NCBI GenBank assembly: GCA_026986155.1 | Contig: JALSPC010000103.1 | Span: 1-39,511 of the forward strand | Reading direction: 5' to 3' | Length of the DNA: 39,511 bases | Origin: a bacterium | GTDB taxonomy: Bacteria; Desulfobacterota; S145-22 | Shown here: piece after piece, positions 9,491 through 17,351 of the stretch | Position numbering within the stretch: position 1 is the first letter of the stretch | How the letters are laid out: each line of letters begins with the position of its first letter | The notes under the pieces: generated by a model | Seen by the model: only the letters and a program-made list of their open reading frames with translations | What the model was told of the DNA's origin: nothing | The model's database searches: none | Program-made: the position numbers and the translations under genes

Positions 9491-10669
9491 ATGCTCGTAA
9501 GGATTCCAAATTATCTGACATACCTATCCCTTTCCCAGCACCAGTCCCCGACCTATGGATGGCAAAGATACATGTTTCCCATCACGGTCCTGGTGGAGGA
9601 AGTTCCCCTGGAATTGGTGGCGTCGTGCGAGGTGTGGATCCAGGAAAATCTGGGAGTTTTAGAGATTTATCCTTCTAAACTTGGAAGCGTTGCTCATCGG
9701 GACCTACTCATGGTGGTTCCCCTGAAAGCCCTTACAGATACGCCCGGGAAATTTACGGAACTCGAGGGCTTTTTCTCAGCCGTCCGCGGGACCCTGGAGC
9801 GTGTCAACCGACGTGAGGTGGCACTGAACTGCGCCGGAAAATCCCTGACAGTGGGGAAGCACCCCCGGATCATGGGCATCATCAACGTCACCCCGGACTC
9901 CTTTTCCGATGGAGGACTTCATTACAGCGTGGATGACGCCGTGGAACGGGCGCATCAGATGGCCTGGGACGGGGCGGACATTATCGACGTGGGGGGAGAA
10001 TCCTCCCGCCCAGGGTCGGATCCGGTGGATGTCAAGGAAGAAATTTCTCGGGTTGTTCCCGTTATTACCCGGCTGGCCCAGGAGCTTTCCATCCCCGTTT
10101 CCGTGGACACGACAAAGTCCGAGGTGGCCCGGGCGGCCCTCGATGCCGGCGCCGGCATGATCAACGATATCAGCGGGCTCCACTGGGACCTGAAGCTGGC
10201 GGACCTGGCCGCCGAATACGAGGTGCCGGTCGTGGTCATGCACACCCGCGGCAGACCCAAAACCATGCAGCGGGAAATTCATTACGATTCCCTCCTCTCC
10301 GAGATCATCCGCTACCTGAAGGAGGGGGTCGAGATCGCCTTGGCCTCGGGCGTGCCGGAGGATCAGATTATCGTGGACCCGGGAATCGGGTTCGGCAAGA
10401 CCTTAGAAAATAACCTGGAGATCATGGACAGCCTCTTTGAATTGTCCGTTCTCGGAAAGCCCATTCTTCTGGGCGCGTCCAGGAAATCATTCATCGGCAA
10501 GGTCCTCGATCTGGACGTGGATCAGCGGTTGGAGGGCACCCTTGCCACGACCCTTTACGGGATTATGCGCGGGGCGGATATCGTCCGGGTGCACGACGTC
10601 AAGGAGAACGTTCGGGCGGTTCGCATGCTCGAGGGCATGATGCAAATGGAAGGGAGCGCCTCGAAGTAG
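9491..10669 (+). CDS. folP: Dihydropteroate synthase with N-terminal extension
   Basis: Condenses 6-hydroxymethyl-dihydropterin diphosphate with p-aminobenzoate in folate synthesis. The TIM-barrel core starts near residue 125: MGIINVTPDSFSDGG (pterin loop), VDVGGESSRPGS, SVDTTKSEVARAALDAGAG, VVMHTRGRPKTMQ, DPGIGFGKTLENN, LLGASRKSFIG and VHDVKENVRAVRM are all present. The core alone is about the usual 270 residues, so the first 110 or so residues are an extension I do not recognise. It is somewhat less GC-rich than the core but open in frame. ATG 9491 has GGAGAGTTAGG before it. It lies 29 bases after ftsH and one base before cdaA. Confidence 0.93.
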   Translation: MLVRIPNYLTYLSLSQHQSPTYGWQRYMFPITVLVEEVPLELVASCEVWIQENLGVLEIYPSKLGSVAHRDLLMVVPLKALTDTPGKFTELEGFFSAVRGTLERVNRREVALNCAGKSLTVGKHPRIMGIINVTPDSFSDGGLHYSVDDAVERAHQMAWDGADIIDVGGESSRPGSDPVDVKEEISRVVPVITRLAQELSIPVSVDTTKSEVARAALDAGAGMINDISGLHWDLKLADLAAEYEVPVVVMHTRGRPKTMQREIHYDSLLSEIIRYLKEGVEIALASGVPEDQIIVDPGIGFGKTLENNLEIMDSLFELSVLGKPILLGASRKSFIGKVLDLDVDQRLEGTLATTLYGIMRGADIVRVHDVKENVRAVRMLEGMMQMEGSASK

Positions 10670-10670
10670 G

Positions 10671-11465
10671 ATGTCGGAGCTTTTTTTCAGCCTTCACTGG
10701 TACGATGTCTTAGATATCCTCATCGTCGCCTTTATCATTTATAAAATTATCGACCTCATCAAAGGGACCCGCGCCGTTCAAATGGTTGTGGGCCTGGGAG
10801 TTCTCTTCGTGGTGTCCCTCCTCTCCCAGAAGCTCCACCTGGTGACGCTCCACTGGATCCTTACCAGTTTCCTCGGATCCATCATCCTCGTGATTATCGT
10901 CATCTTTCAGAACGACATCCGAAAGGCCTTGATGAACATGGGGCAGACGCCGTTTTTCCGGAAGGTCTATTTTTTCGGGAAGGAATCGGAGATCGAGGAG
11001 CTCTGCAAAGGGATTTCCTCCCTGGCCGAGCGGAGGCTCGGAGCCCTTATCGTGCTGGAGAGGAACACGGGGCTGCGGGACTATATCGAAAAGGGCGTCC
11101 AATTGGACGCGCGGATGAGCGGGGCGCTTTTGGTGAGCGTTTTCAACAAGGAATCCCCCATCCACGATGGCGCGGTCATCATCAGCGAGGGAAAGATCGC
11201 GGCGGCGGCCTGTTTTTTGCCCCTGACACAGGACCCAACCCTCGAGAAGGAGTTGGGAACACGGCACCGGGCGGCCCTTGGCATCACGGAGGAAAACGAC
11301 TCGGTCGCCATCGTGGTGTCGGAAGAAACGGGCAAGGTTACCTTCGCCATCGGCGGAAAGCTGAGCCGGAAGATGGACGAGAAGGGCCTTGAGAAGGTCT
11401 TGCGCCGGCTCTTCGTCCAGTCTTCCAATGGGCCCATCAGCGGCATATGGAGGAAGAGTGAATGA
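10671..11465 (+). CDS. cdaA: Membrane diadenylate cyclase (c-di-AMP synthase)
   Basis: Makes cyclic di-AMP from two ATP at the inner face of the membrane. Three predicted spans fill residues about 12-30, 36-55 and 62-80. The DAC (DisA_N) domain follows, with the two diagnostic motifs: DGA at 166-168 (SPIHDGAVII) and RHR at 198-200 (GTRHRAALGI). The 264-residue length is typical for CdaA/DacA. Its start follows the folP stop by one base and its end overlaps the next gene by four bases, so translation is coupled. The neighbours YbbR/CdaR (regulator) and GlmM (in Gram-positives, an inhibitor partner) form the classic cdaA-cdaR-glmM module. Confidence 0.95.
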   Translation: MSELFFSLHWYDVLDILIVAFIIYKIIDLIKGTRAVQMVVGLGVLFVVSLLSQKLHLVTLHWILTSFLGSIILVIIVIFQNDIRKALMNMGQTPFFRKVYFFGKESEIEELCKGISSLAERRLGALIVLERNTGLRDYIEKGVQLDARMSGALLVSVFNKESPIHDGAVIISEGKIAAAACFLPLTQDPTLEKELGTRHRAALGITEENDSVAIVVSEETGKVTFAIGGKLSRKMDEKGLEKVLRRLFVQSSNGPISGIWRKSE

Positions 11466-12391
11466 TACGATCGCTCTTCTTCAAGAACTTCGGACTCAAG
11501 ATTTTGTCTCTCTGCGTTGCCCTCGTCCTCTGGTATTCCGTGGTCAGTGAGCGCCAGACCAATCTCCTGGTGACGGTGCCTCTCACCTTTATCAATGTTC
11601 CCAAGGGAATGAAGGTAAGAATGGTCAGCGCGGAGCGGGTGAGTCTCCACCTGGAAGGCCTGGTTTCGTCCATCCGGACCATGGAGATCGGAAAGATACG
11701 GGGCACCATCGACCTCAAGGGGACCCGGGAGGGGAAAAGCCGGTTCGAGCTTTCTCCCGCACAATTCAACCTGCCGGAAGGAATCCGCGTGGTGGGAATA
11801 AGTCCCGAGGTGGTTTACGTGGTGCTGGAGAGGCTCCTGACGTTCAAGCTACCCGTAAAGCCCAGGGTGAAAGGCAAGGTGGACGCCCACTACGCCGTCC
11901 GAAAGGTCTTTGCTGTTCCCAGGTTCGTCTGGGTCATTGGAGATCGGAAGGCCCGGTCGTCCATCAGCAATATTCCAACGAAGGTCCTCGACATCAGCGG
12001 TCTGAAAACGAATCTGAAAAAGACGGTTCCCCTTGAAGTCCCGAGAGATGTGCACCTCAAGGAGTCTCTCGATCAAGTGGTGGTTCAGGTCATCCTGAGA
12101 GAGAAGGTATGGGACAAGGAGTTCGACGGGGTGACGGTTCGTGCGGAAAACACTTCCGGTGGCCTTTCCTGCACGTTCAAGCCACCCACGTTGAAGATCG
12201 TCGTTCGGGGCTGGGCCACGGCGGTGGACGCCCTGGCGCCGGAAAATTTTTCCGCCGTCGTGGACGTGAAGGACCTGAGCGTGGGAATCCACGAGGTCAA
12301 ACCAAAGATCCAAGCCCCCGGCGGCGTGAAGGTCCTCTCGGTCATTCCGGAAAGGCTCAAGGTTGTGATAGAAGAAAAGGTCATAGAATGA
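11462..12391 (+). CDS. cdaR: YbbR-domain protein, CdaA regulator
   Basis: A 309-residue protein with an N-terminal membrane anchor ([20 protein letters not shown], about residues 10-29) and then tandem YbbR-like beta domains outside the membrane. Recurrent segments such as [22 protein letters not shown] and [10 protein letters not shown] are typical of domain ends. It overlaps cdaA by ATGA. In Firmicutes the homologue binds CdaA and alters c-di-AMP output; the same role here follows from gene order, not from a motif. It lacks catalytic residues, as expected. The next gene, glmM, begins 16 bases later. Confidence 0.88.
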   Translation: MIRSLFFKNFGLKILSLCVALVLWYSVVSERQTNLLVTVPLTFINVPKGMKVRMVSAERVSLHLEGLVSSIRTMEIGKIRGTIDLKGTREGKSRFELSPAQFNLPEGIRVVGISPEVVYVVLERLLTFKLPVKPRVKGKVDAHYAVRKVFAVPRFVWVIGDRKARSSISNIPTKVLDISGLKTNLKKTVPLEVPRDVHLKESLDQVVVQVILREKVWDKEFDGVTVRAENTSGGLSCTFKPPTLKIVVRGWATAVDALAPENFSAVVDVKDLSVGIHEVKPKIQAPGGVKVLSVIPERLKVVIEEKVIE

Positions 12392-12407
12392 GAAGGGCGG
12401 GAATTTC

Positions 12408-13781
12408 ATGAAAAAACTGTTCGGAACCGACGGCATCCGCGGCATCGCCAATATGGAACCCATGACGGTCGCGACCGCCATGCGGGTTGGCCAGGCCTTG
12501 GCGCGTCTCTGCAAGCGCAAAAACGGCGAGACGCGCATCAAGATCGTGATCGGCAAGGACACCCGGCTCTCCGGCTACATGCTGGAGACGGCCATCGCCT
12601 CGGGCATCTGCTCCATGGGGGCGGACGTTCTCCTGGTGGGGCCGTTGCCCACGCCGGGCATCGCCTTCATCACGAGCAGCATGCGGGCGGACGCGGGGGT
12701 GGTGATCTCCGCCTCGCACAATCCCTACTACGACAACGGGATCAAGATCTTCTCCGCCGACGGATACAAGCTCCCCGACGACGAGGAGGCCTGGCTGGAG
12801 CGGGCCATAGAAAAGCACGATGACGGGATGATGACTCCCACGAAGGACGAGGTGGGCAAGGCCTTCCGCATCGACGACGCCATCGGCCGCTACGTCGTCT
12901 ACCTGAAGGGGACCTTCCCCCGGGCCTACGACCTGGACGGCATGAAAATCGCCCTGGATTGTGCCAACGGCGCCGCCTACCGGGTGGCGCCCGCCGTTTT
13001 CGAAGAGTTGGGAGCGCGGGTGTATCCTGTGGGAGTGAACCCGGACGGCATGAACATCAACCAGGAGTGCGGCTCTCTCTACCCGGAGAACATCCGCGAG
13101 ACGGTGCTGAAAACGGGGGCGGACATCGGTATCAGCTTCGATGGCGACGCCGACCGGGTTGTCTTCGTGGACCACAACGGGAATATCCTCGACGGGGACA
13201 AGACCCTGGCCCTTTGCGCCCTGCATCTCAAGGAGAAAGGACAGCTCAAGCGGGATACTGTGGTGGCCACCATTTTGAGCAATTTTGCCCTGGACAAGGT
13301 CATGAAAGGGCATGGCATTAAGGTCGTCCGTTCCAGCGTGGGAGACCGCTACGTCATGGAGGCCATGCGGAAGGGCGGGTATAACCTGGGCGGGGAGCAG
13401 TCGGGACACGTCATCTTTCTCGACTACAACACCACGGGGGACGGTATCATCACGGCGCTTCAGGTCCTCTCCGTCATGGTGGAGACGGGTAAACCCCTTT
13501 CAGACCTGGCAAAGGTGATGGAGCCTTTTCCCCAGGTCATGCGGAATATTCCCATCAGCCAACGCGTCGACCTGGATGGGGCCCCCGACATCCGGGAGAA
13601 GATCGCGGCGGCCCGTCAAGGGCTGGCCGACCGGGGGCGGATCGTCCTGCGCTATTCCGGGACGGAACCCATCCTGCGCCTGATGGTGGAGGGGGAATCA
13701 GAGGAGGAAATCCGGGAACTCGCGGACGAATTGGAGGTCTATCTGAAAGAAAAATTCATGGAAATGGAGGAGGCGACATGA
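12408..13781 (+). CDS. glmM: Phosphoglucosamine mutase
   Basis: Interconverts glucosamine-6-phosphate and glucosamine-1-phosphate on the way to UDP-GlcNAc, peptidoglycan and LPS. The 457-residue alpha-phosphohexomutase has FGTDGIRG at its start, the phosphoserine loop [15 protein letters not shown] (S103), the metal loop DGDADR (245-250), the sugar loop GGEQSGH and the C-terminal phosphate loop [21 protein letters not shown] precedes the ATG. In Gram-positive bacteria GlmM can bind and restrain CdaA, and the gene order here preserves that partnership. Confidence 0.97.
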   Translation: MKKLFGTDGIRGIANMEPMTVATAMRVGQALARLCKRKNGETRIKIVIGKDTRLSGYMLETAIASGICSMGADVLLVGPLPTPGIAFITSSMRADAGVVISASHNPYYDNGIKIFSADGYKLPDDEEAWLERAIEKHDDGMMTPTKDEVGKAFRIDDAIGRYVVYLKGTFPRAYDLDGMKIALDCANGAAYRVAPAVFEELGARVYPVGVNPDGMNINQECGSLYPENIRETVLKTGADIGISFDGDADRVVFVDHNGNILDGDKTLALCALHLKEKGQLKRDTVVATILSNFALDKVMKGHGIKVVRSSVGDRYVMEAMRKGGYNLGGEQSGHVIFLDYNTTGDGIITALQVLSVMVETGKPLSDLAKVMEPFPQVMRNIPISQRVDLDGAPDIREKIAAARQGLADRGRIVLRYSGTEPILRLMVEGESEEEIRELADELEVYLKEKFMEMEEAT

Positions 13782-14506
13782 TGCGTTTGGGGGTCAATAT
13801 CGATCACGTGGCGACGGTCCGCCAGGCAAGGGGCGTGGACTACCCGGACCCGGTGGCCGCCGCGGCTATCGTGGAGATGGCGGGGGCGGATGGGATCGTG
13901 GTTCATCTGCGGGAGGACCGCCGGCACATCCACGACCGGGACCTGGCGATCCTTCGAAAGACGGTGAAATCGAAGCTGAACCTGGAAATGGCGGCCAACG
14001 ATGAAATTATCGATATCGCCCTGGAGACCGTGCCCGATATGGTGACCATCGTCCCGGAGCGGCGGGAGGAGTTGACCACGGAAGGCGGCCTGGACGTGGA
14101 AACCTATTATGACAAGCTGGCCGTGCTCACGGAACGAATGCACGCCAAGGAGATCTTTGTCAGCATGTTCATCGACCCGGAGCCCAAGGCGATTGAGCTG
14201 TCCCGGAAGATGGGAAGCGACGCCATCGAGCTCCACACGGGACGGTACTGCGACGCCTCGACGCCCGCCGAGCGGGAAAAAGAGCTCGAAAGAATCCGCG
14301 CCGGTGTTGAAGAGGGTCTCAAGTGGGGCCTTCAGGTCAACGCGGGACACGGCCTGAACTACTTTAACGTGAAGCCGATCGCCATGATTCCCGGCGTTGA
14401 AGAGCTGAACATTGGACACAGCATCATCGCCCGGGCCATTTTTGTTGGCCTTGACCGCGCGGTCAGGGACATGCGGGCGCTGATTGACGAGGCCTTGAGA
14501 GGATAA
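13778..14506 (+). CDS. pdxJ: Pyridoxine 5'-phosphate synthase
   Basis: Last ring-forming step of the deoxyxylulose-phosphate-dependent vitamin B6 pathway: condenses 1-deoxyxylulose-5-phosphate with 3-amino-2-oxopropyl phosphate. The N-terminal signature [16 protein letters not shown], the [14 protein letters not shown] segment and the late [16 protein letters not shown] and [16 protein letters not shown] are all characteristic. The 242 residues are the usual TIM-barrel length. The start overlaps the glmM stop (ATGATG; either Met could be used). pdxA, which makes its substrate, lies on the opposite strand 1.7 kb away. Confidence 0.97.
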   Translation: MMRLGVNIDHVATVRQARGVDYPDPVAAAAIVEMAGADGIVVHLREDRRHIHDRDLAILRKTVKSKLNLEMAANDEIIDIALETVPDMVTIVPERREELTTEGGLDVETYYDKLAVLTERMHAKEIFVSMFIDPEPKAIELSRKMGSDAIELHTGRYCDASTPAEREKELERIRAGVEEGLKWGLQVNAGHGLNYFNVKPIAMIPGVEELNIGHSIIARAIFVGLDRAVRDMRALIDEALRG

Positions 14507-14515
14507 GACGGGCGC

Positions 14516-14908
14516 ATGGTTCGGGGTATCGGCGTGGACGTGATCCGGATCGGCCGTTTCCGCGGGGCCGTGGAAAGGTGGCGCGGACGCTTCCTGGATC
14601 GCCTCTTTTCGGAAAGGGAGGTGGAAGAGTGTCGCCGGTGGAAGGACCCCGTGACCCACCTGGCCGTGAAGTTCGCCGCGAAGGAGGCCTTCAGCAAGGC
14701 GGTGGGAACGGGATTCGGGGCCGCGCTCTCCCCCAGGGACCTTCAGGTGCTCCACGACGACAAGGGCGCCCCGAGGCTGGTTGTCTCCGGTAGGGCCGAG
14801 GCCCGGATGCGGGCGTTGGGGATGGAAAAGGTCTTCTTGTCCCTTTCCCATGACGGCGATGTCGGCGTGGCGTTCGTGGTCCTGGAAGGATTGGAAGGTC
14901 GGGCATAA
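14516..14908 (+). CDS. acpS: Holo-[acyl-carrier-protein] synthase
   Basis: Transfers 4'-phosphopantetheine from CoA to acyl carrier protein. The 130-residue sequence has the metal-binding Asp in RGIGVDVIRI at the start and the second signature KFAAKEAFSKAVGTGFG with its metal-binding Glu. The C-terminal VFLSLSHDGDVGVAFVV strand is also typical. It starts 9 bases after pdxJ and is followed 26 bases later by the ligase gene, which has its own strong ribosome site. Confidence 0.94.
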   Translation: MVRGIGVDVIRIGRFRGAVERWRGRFLDRLFSEREVEECRRWKDPVTHLAVKFAAKEAFSKAVGTGFGAALSPRDLQVLHDDKGAPRLVVSGRAEARMRALGMEKVFLSLSHDGDVGVAFVVLEGLEGRA

Positions 14909-14934
14909 AAAACAAAGATTGGAGGAAGAGTGGT

Positions 14935-16212
14935 ATGACGGATCGTATTGGCTACTACGAGGAAAAGTGGGAAACGGAATCTCCCGATGCGAGGGAGGCG
15001 CGACAGGTAGCGTGGCTGCGGGAAACGGTGCAGTATGCCTATGCCCATTGTGAATCTGTCAAGGAGAAGATGGACGAGGCGGGGGTGGGCCCCGATGCCA
15101 TCCGCGCCATCCAGGACCTGGAGAAGATACCCATCACGCCGAAACGGGACCTGGTGCGGCTCAACAAGGAGAAGGGGCCCTTCGGGGGATTCCTCGGCGT
15201 GGATATGTCGGACTTGAAGCGGGTCTACATCTCACCGGGGCCCATCTACGACCCTCACGGCCGGGAGGACGACGCGTTCAGCCTCCAGCCCCTTTTCTAC
15301 AACGCGGGATTCCGGAAGGGAGACCGGGTCATCAATACCTTCTCCTACCACCTGACGCCGGCGGGCATCTTCTGTGACGAGGCCATCAACGCCCTCGGGT
15401 GTGTTCTCATACCTACCGGCGTGGGGAACACGGAAGTCCAGCTCAAGACCATGCTGGATTTGAAGGCGAATGGTTACATTGGCGTTCCCAGCTTTCTCAT
15501 GAGCCTTATAAAAAAGGCGGAAGAGGCGGGATACGACTTCAACCGGGATTTCTCCATGGAGGTGGCCTTCGTGGCAGGCGAGATCTTACCGGACTCCATG
15601 CGCAAAACCCTGGAAGAGACCTACCATATCATCGTCCGGCAGGGCCTCATCACGGCGGATATCGGGGGCATCAGCTACGAGTGTCCTGAAAGGAACGGCA
15701 TGCACTACTCGGAGCACCGGATCGTCGAGATCGTCGATCCCCAGACGGGGAAACAGGTTGGTCCGGGAGAGATAGGCGAGATCGTGGTCACTCCCTTGCG
15801 CCACAAGACCTATCCCATCATCCGGTTTGGAACGGGAGACCTTTCCTATTATGAGGACGATCCCTGCCCTTGTGGTCGCACCTCCCGGAGGATGATGAGG
15901 ATCGTTGGACGGGTGGATCAGGTAACCAAGGTCCGCGGAATGTTCATCCACCCAAGCCAGGTCCAGGAAGTCGCCAAGGCCTTCGAGCAGATTTCCAGGG
16001 TTCGTGTTAGGGTGGACCGGGAAGGCGAAAGTGATTTGATGTGGTTCGATATTGAACTTTCGGAGGGTGCCTCTGGAACGGATGTTCTCAAGTCACAAAT
16101 CGAGGAAAAAATACGGGAGGTTCTGAAACTGCGGGGAGATGTCGTTTTTGTCGCAAAGGGGACCATTCCCGAGGATGCGAAGACCATAGAGGACGTGAGA
16201 AAATGGGAGTGA
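14935..16212 (+). CDS. PaaK-like AMP-binding protein (phenylacetate-CoA ligase family)
   Basis: A 425-residue protein of the phenylacetate-CoA ligase branch of adenylate-forming enzymes. Family features include the start YYEEKWETESPDAREARQ, the EIVVTPLRHKTYPIIRFGTGDL segment, CPCG (about 311-314), IVGRVDQVTKVRGMFIHPSQV and a C-terminal ACT-like lid domain. The usual Ser/Thr/Gly-rich phosphate loop of PaaK (SSGTTG type) is replaced by YISPGPIYDPHG at about residues 98-109. Known PaaK enzymes activate aryl or acyl acids to CoA thioesters, but with this loop altered the substrate and even the activity are uncertain. GGAGGAAGAG precedes the ATG. It is the last gene of the ftsH operon, ending 10 bases from convergent pdxA. 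Confidence 0.85.
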   Translation: MTDRIGYYEEKWETESPDAREARQVAWLRETVQYAYAHCESVKEKMDEAGVGPDAIRAIQDLEKIPITPKRDLVRLNKEKGPFGGFLGVDMSDLKRVYISPGPIYDPHGREDDAFSLQPLFYNAGFRKGDRVINTFSYHLTPAGIFCDEAINALGCVLIPTGVGNTEVQLKTMLDLKANGYIGVPSFLMSLIKKAEEAGYDFNRDFSMEVAFVAGEILPDSMRKTLEETYHIIVRQGLITADIGGISYECPERNGMHYSEHRIVEIVDPQTGKQVGPGEIGEIVVTPLRHKTYPIIRFGTGDLSYYEDDPCPCGRTSRRMMRIVGRVDQVTKVRGMFIHPSQVQEVAKAFEQISRVRVRVDREGESDLMWFDIELSEGASGTDVLKSQIEEKIREVLKLRGDVVFVAKGTIPEDAKTIEDVRKWE

Positions 16213-16222
16213 AGCGGCGGGA

Positions 16223-17239
16223 TTAAGTTGTGGCGTGCCGGTTTAAGGAGGCCACCGTTTTTGAAAACCTGACGGCCCACCGAATCGCCGATCTCAGACT
16301 TCCAGGATCGGCGGTGCCGCTACCCGCGATGTCCAACGCCGTGCCGTGGTCCACGGAGACGCGGGGGAAGGGGAGGCCGAGCGTGCAGTTAACCCCCGAC
16401 TCGAAGGCGAGAAGCTTGAAGGGAATCAACCCCTGGTCGTGATACATGGCGACAAAGGCGTCGTAACTCCCAAGGTTTTTTCGGGTGAAGGCCGTGTCTG
16501 CCGGGAGGGGACCCGTGACGTTTTCTCCCTTCTCCCTAAACTTCCAAATTGCGGGATCGATAATCTCAAGTTCTTCCCGGCCCATATCACCGCCCTCGCC
16601 GGCGTGGGGATTGAGCCCCACGACGCAGATTCTTGGGTGCTCGATCCCGAACCAGTCCCGCGTCGTCCTCAACGTCAGGTCGATGGCCGTTTCAACTCCC
16701 GGGCGCGTCAGGGAAGGGGCGACGTTGCGAAGGGGCAGGTGAATGGTGGCGAGCGTAACCTTCAGGGGGACGGAAACCATCATCATGGCGTATCGGCGCG
16801 TTTCCGTCAGCGCCGCGAACATCTCCGTGTGCCCGGGGTAGGGATACCCACCCTCATGGAAGGCCCGCTTGTGGATGGGGCAGGTGACCACCGCGTCGAT
16901 TTCCCCTCGCGCGGCGGCCGCGATCGCCGCCTCGATGTATTGCCCGGCCGCTTTGCCGGTTACGGCGCTTACCCGGCCGGGTCGGACTGCTTCCGGAGGC
17001 AGGTTTGTGACGGGGAGGAGGGTGAGTTCCCCGGGGCGCGCTTCCGCCGCCGTATGAATCTCACGGATGGGAGGCGCGGCGGGGAGGATCCGGGCGGCCT
17101 CCTTAAGGACGTTCGCATCTCCGAAGACCACAGGGATATGCCGGGGCAGGCGGCGCCCGTAGGCCTTCAGGATGATCTCGGGGCCGATTCCCGCGGGATC
17201 TCCCATCGTGATACCGATTCTCGGGATTGACGTCACCAT
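16223..17239 (-). CDS. pdxA: 4-hydroxythreonine-4-phosphate dehydrogenase
   Basis: Oxidises 4-phosphohydroxy-threonine to the intermediate that PdxJ uses, in vitamin B6 synthesis. The 338-residue sequence begins IGITMGDPAGIGPEIILKA. It has the metal-site PGHTE segment, GLNPHAGEGG, the AMYHDQGLIPFKLLAF metal/substrate motif and SVDHGTALDIAGSG. AGGAAAAG lies just upstream of the ATG. It faces the PaaK-like gene tail to tail with almost no gap and no visible terminator, so the two messages may overlap at their 3' ends. It is divergent from the MscS-family gene. Confidence 0.96.
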   Translation of the reverse strand: MVTSIPRIGITMGDPAGIGPEIILKAYGRRLPRHIPVVFGDANVLKEAARILPAAPPIREIHTAAEARPGELTLLPVTNLPPEAVRPGRVSAVTGKAAGQYIEAAIAAAARGEIDAVVTCPIHKRAFHEGGYPYPGHTEMFAALTETRRYAMMMVSVPLKVTLATIHLPLRNVAPSLTRPGVETAIDLTLRTTRDWFGIEHPRICVVGLNPHAGEGGDMGREELEIIDPAIWKFREKGENVTGPLPADTAFTRKNLGSYDAFVAMYHDQGLIPFKLLAFESGVNCTLGLPFPRVSVDHGTALDIAGSGTADPGSLRSAIRWAVRFSKTVASLNRHATT

Positions 17240-17351
17240 CTTTTCCTAACCCACCAAAAGACTTTCGTCAAAAGGTATCAAAGGACGCCTTGAATGGCAA
17301 CGGGCACGAGGACAACTGGAGATTAACCATAATTTATGTTAAAAATGAAGG
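17240..17351. promoter_or_regulatory. Divergent pdxA / MscS intergenic region with an imperfect palindrome
   Basis: About 110 bases must hold promoters for both divergent genes. Near its right end (about 17324-17343) TTAACCATAATTTATGTTAA is an imperfect inverted repeat (TTAAC-ATAA arms with one bulged base) that also includes -10-like TATGTT and CATAAT hexamers. It could be an operator or simply AT-rich promoter DNA. Confidence 0.3.

Noticed and set aside
16346-17230. 294-codon plus-strand frame opposite pdxA
   Set aside because: pdxA has all its motifs on the minus strand; this frame is Gly/Arg/Asp-rich antisense.
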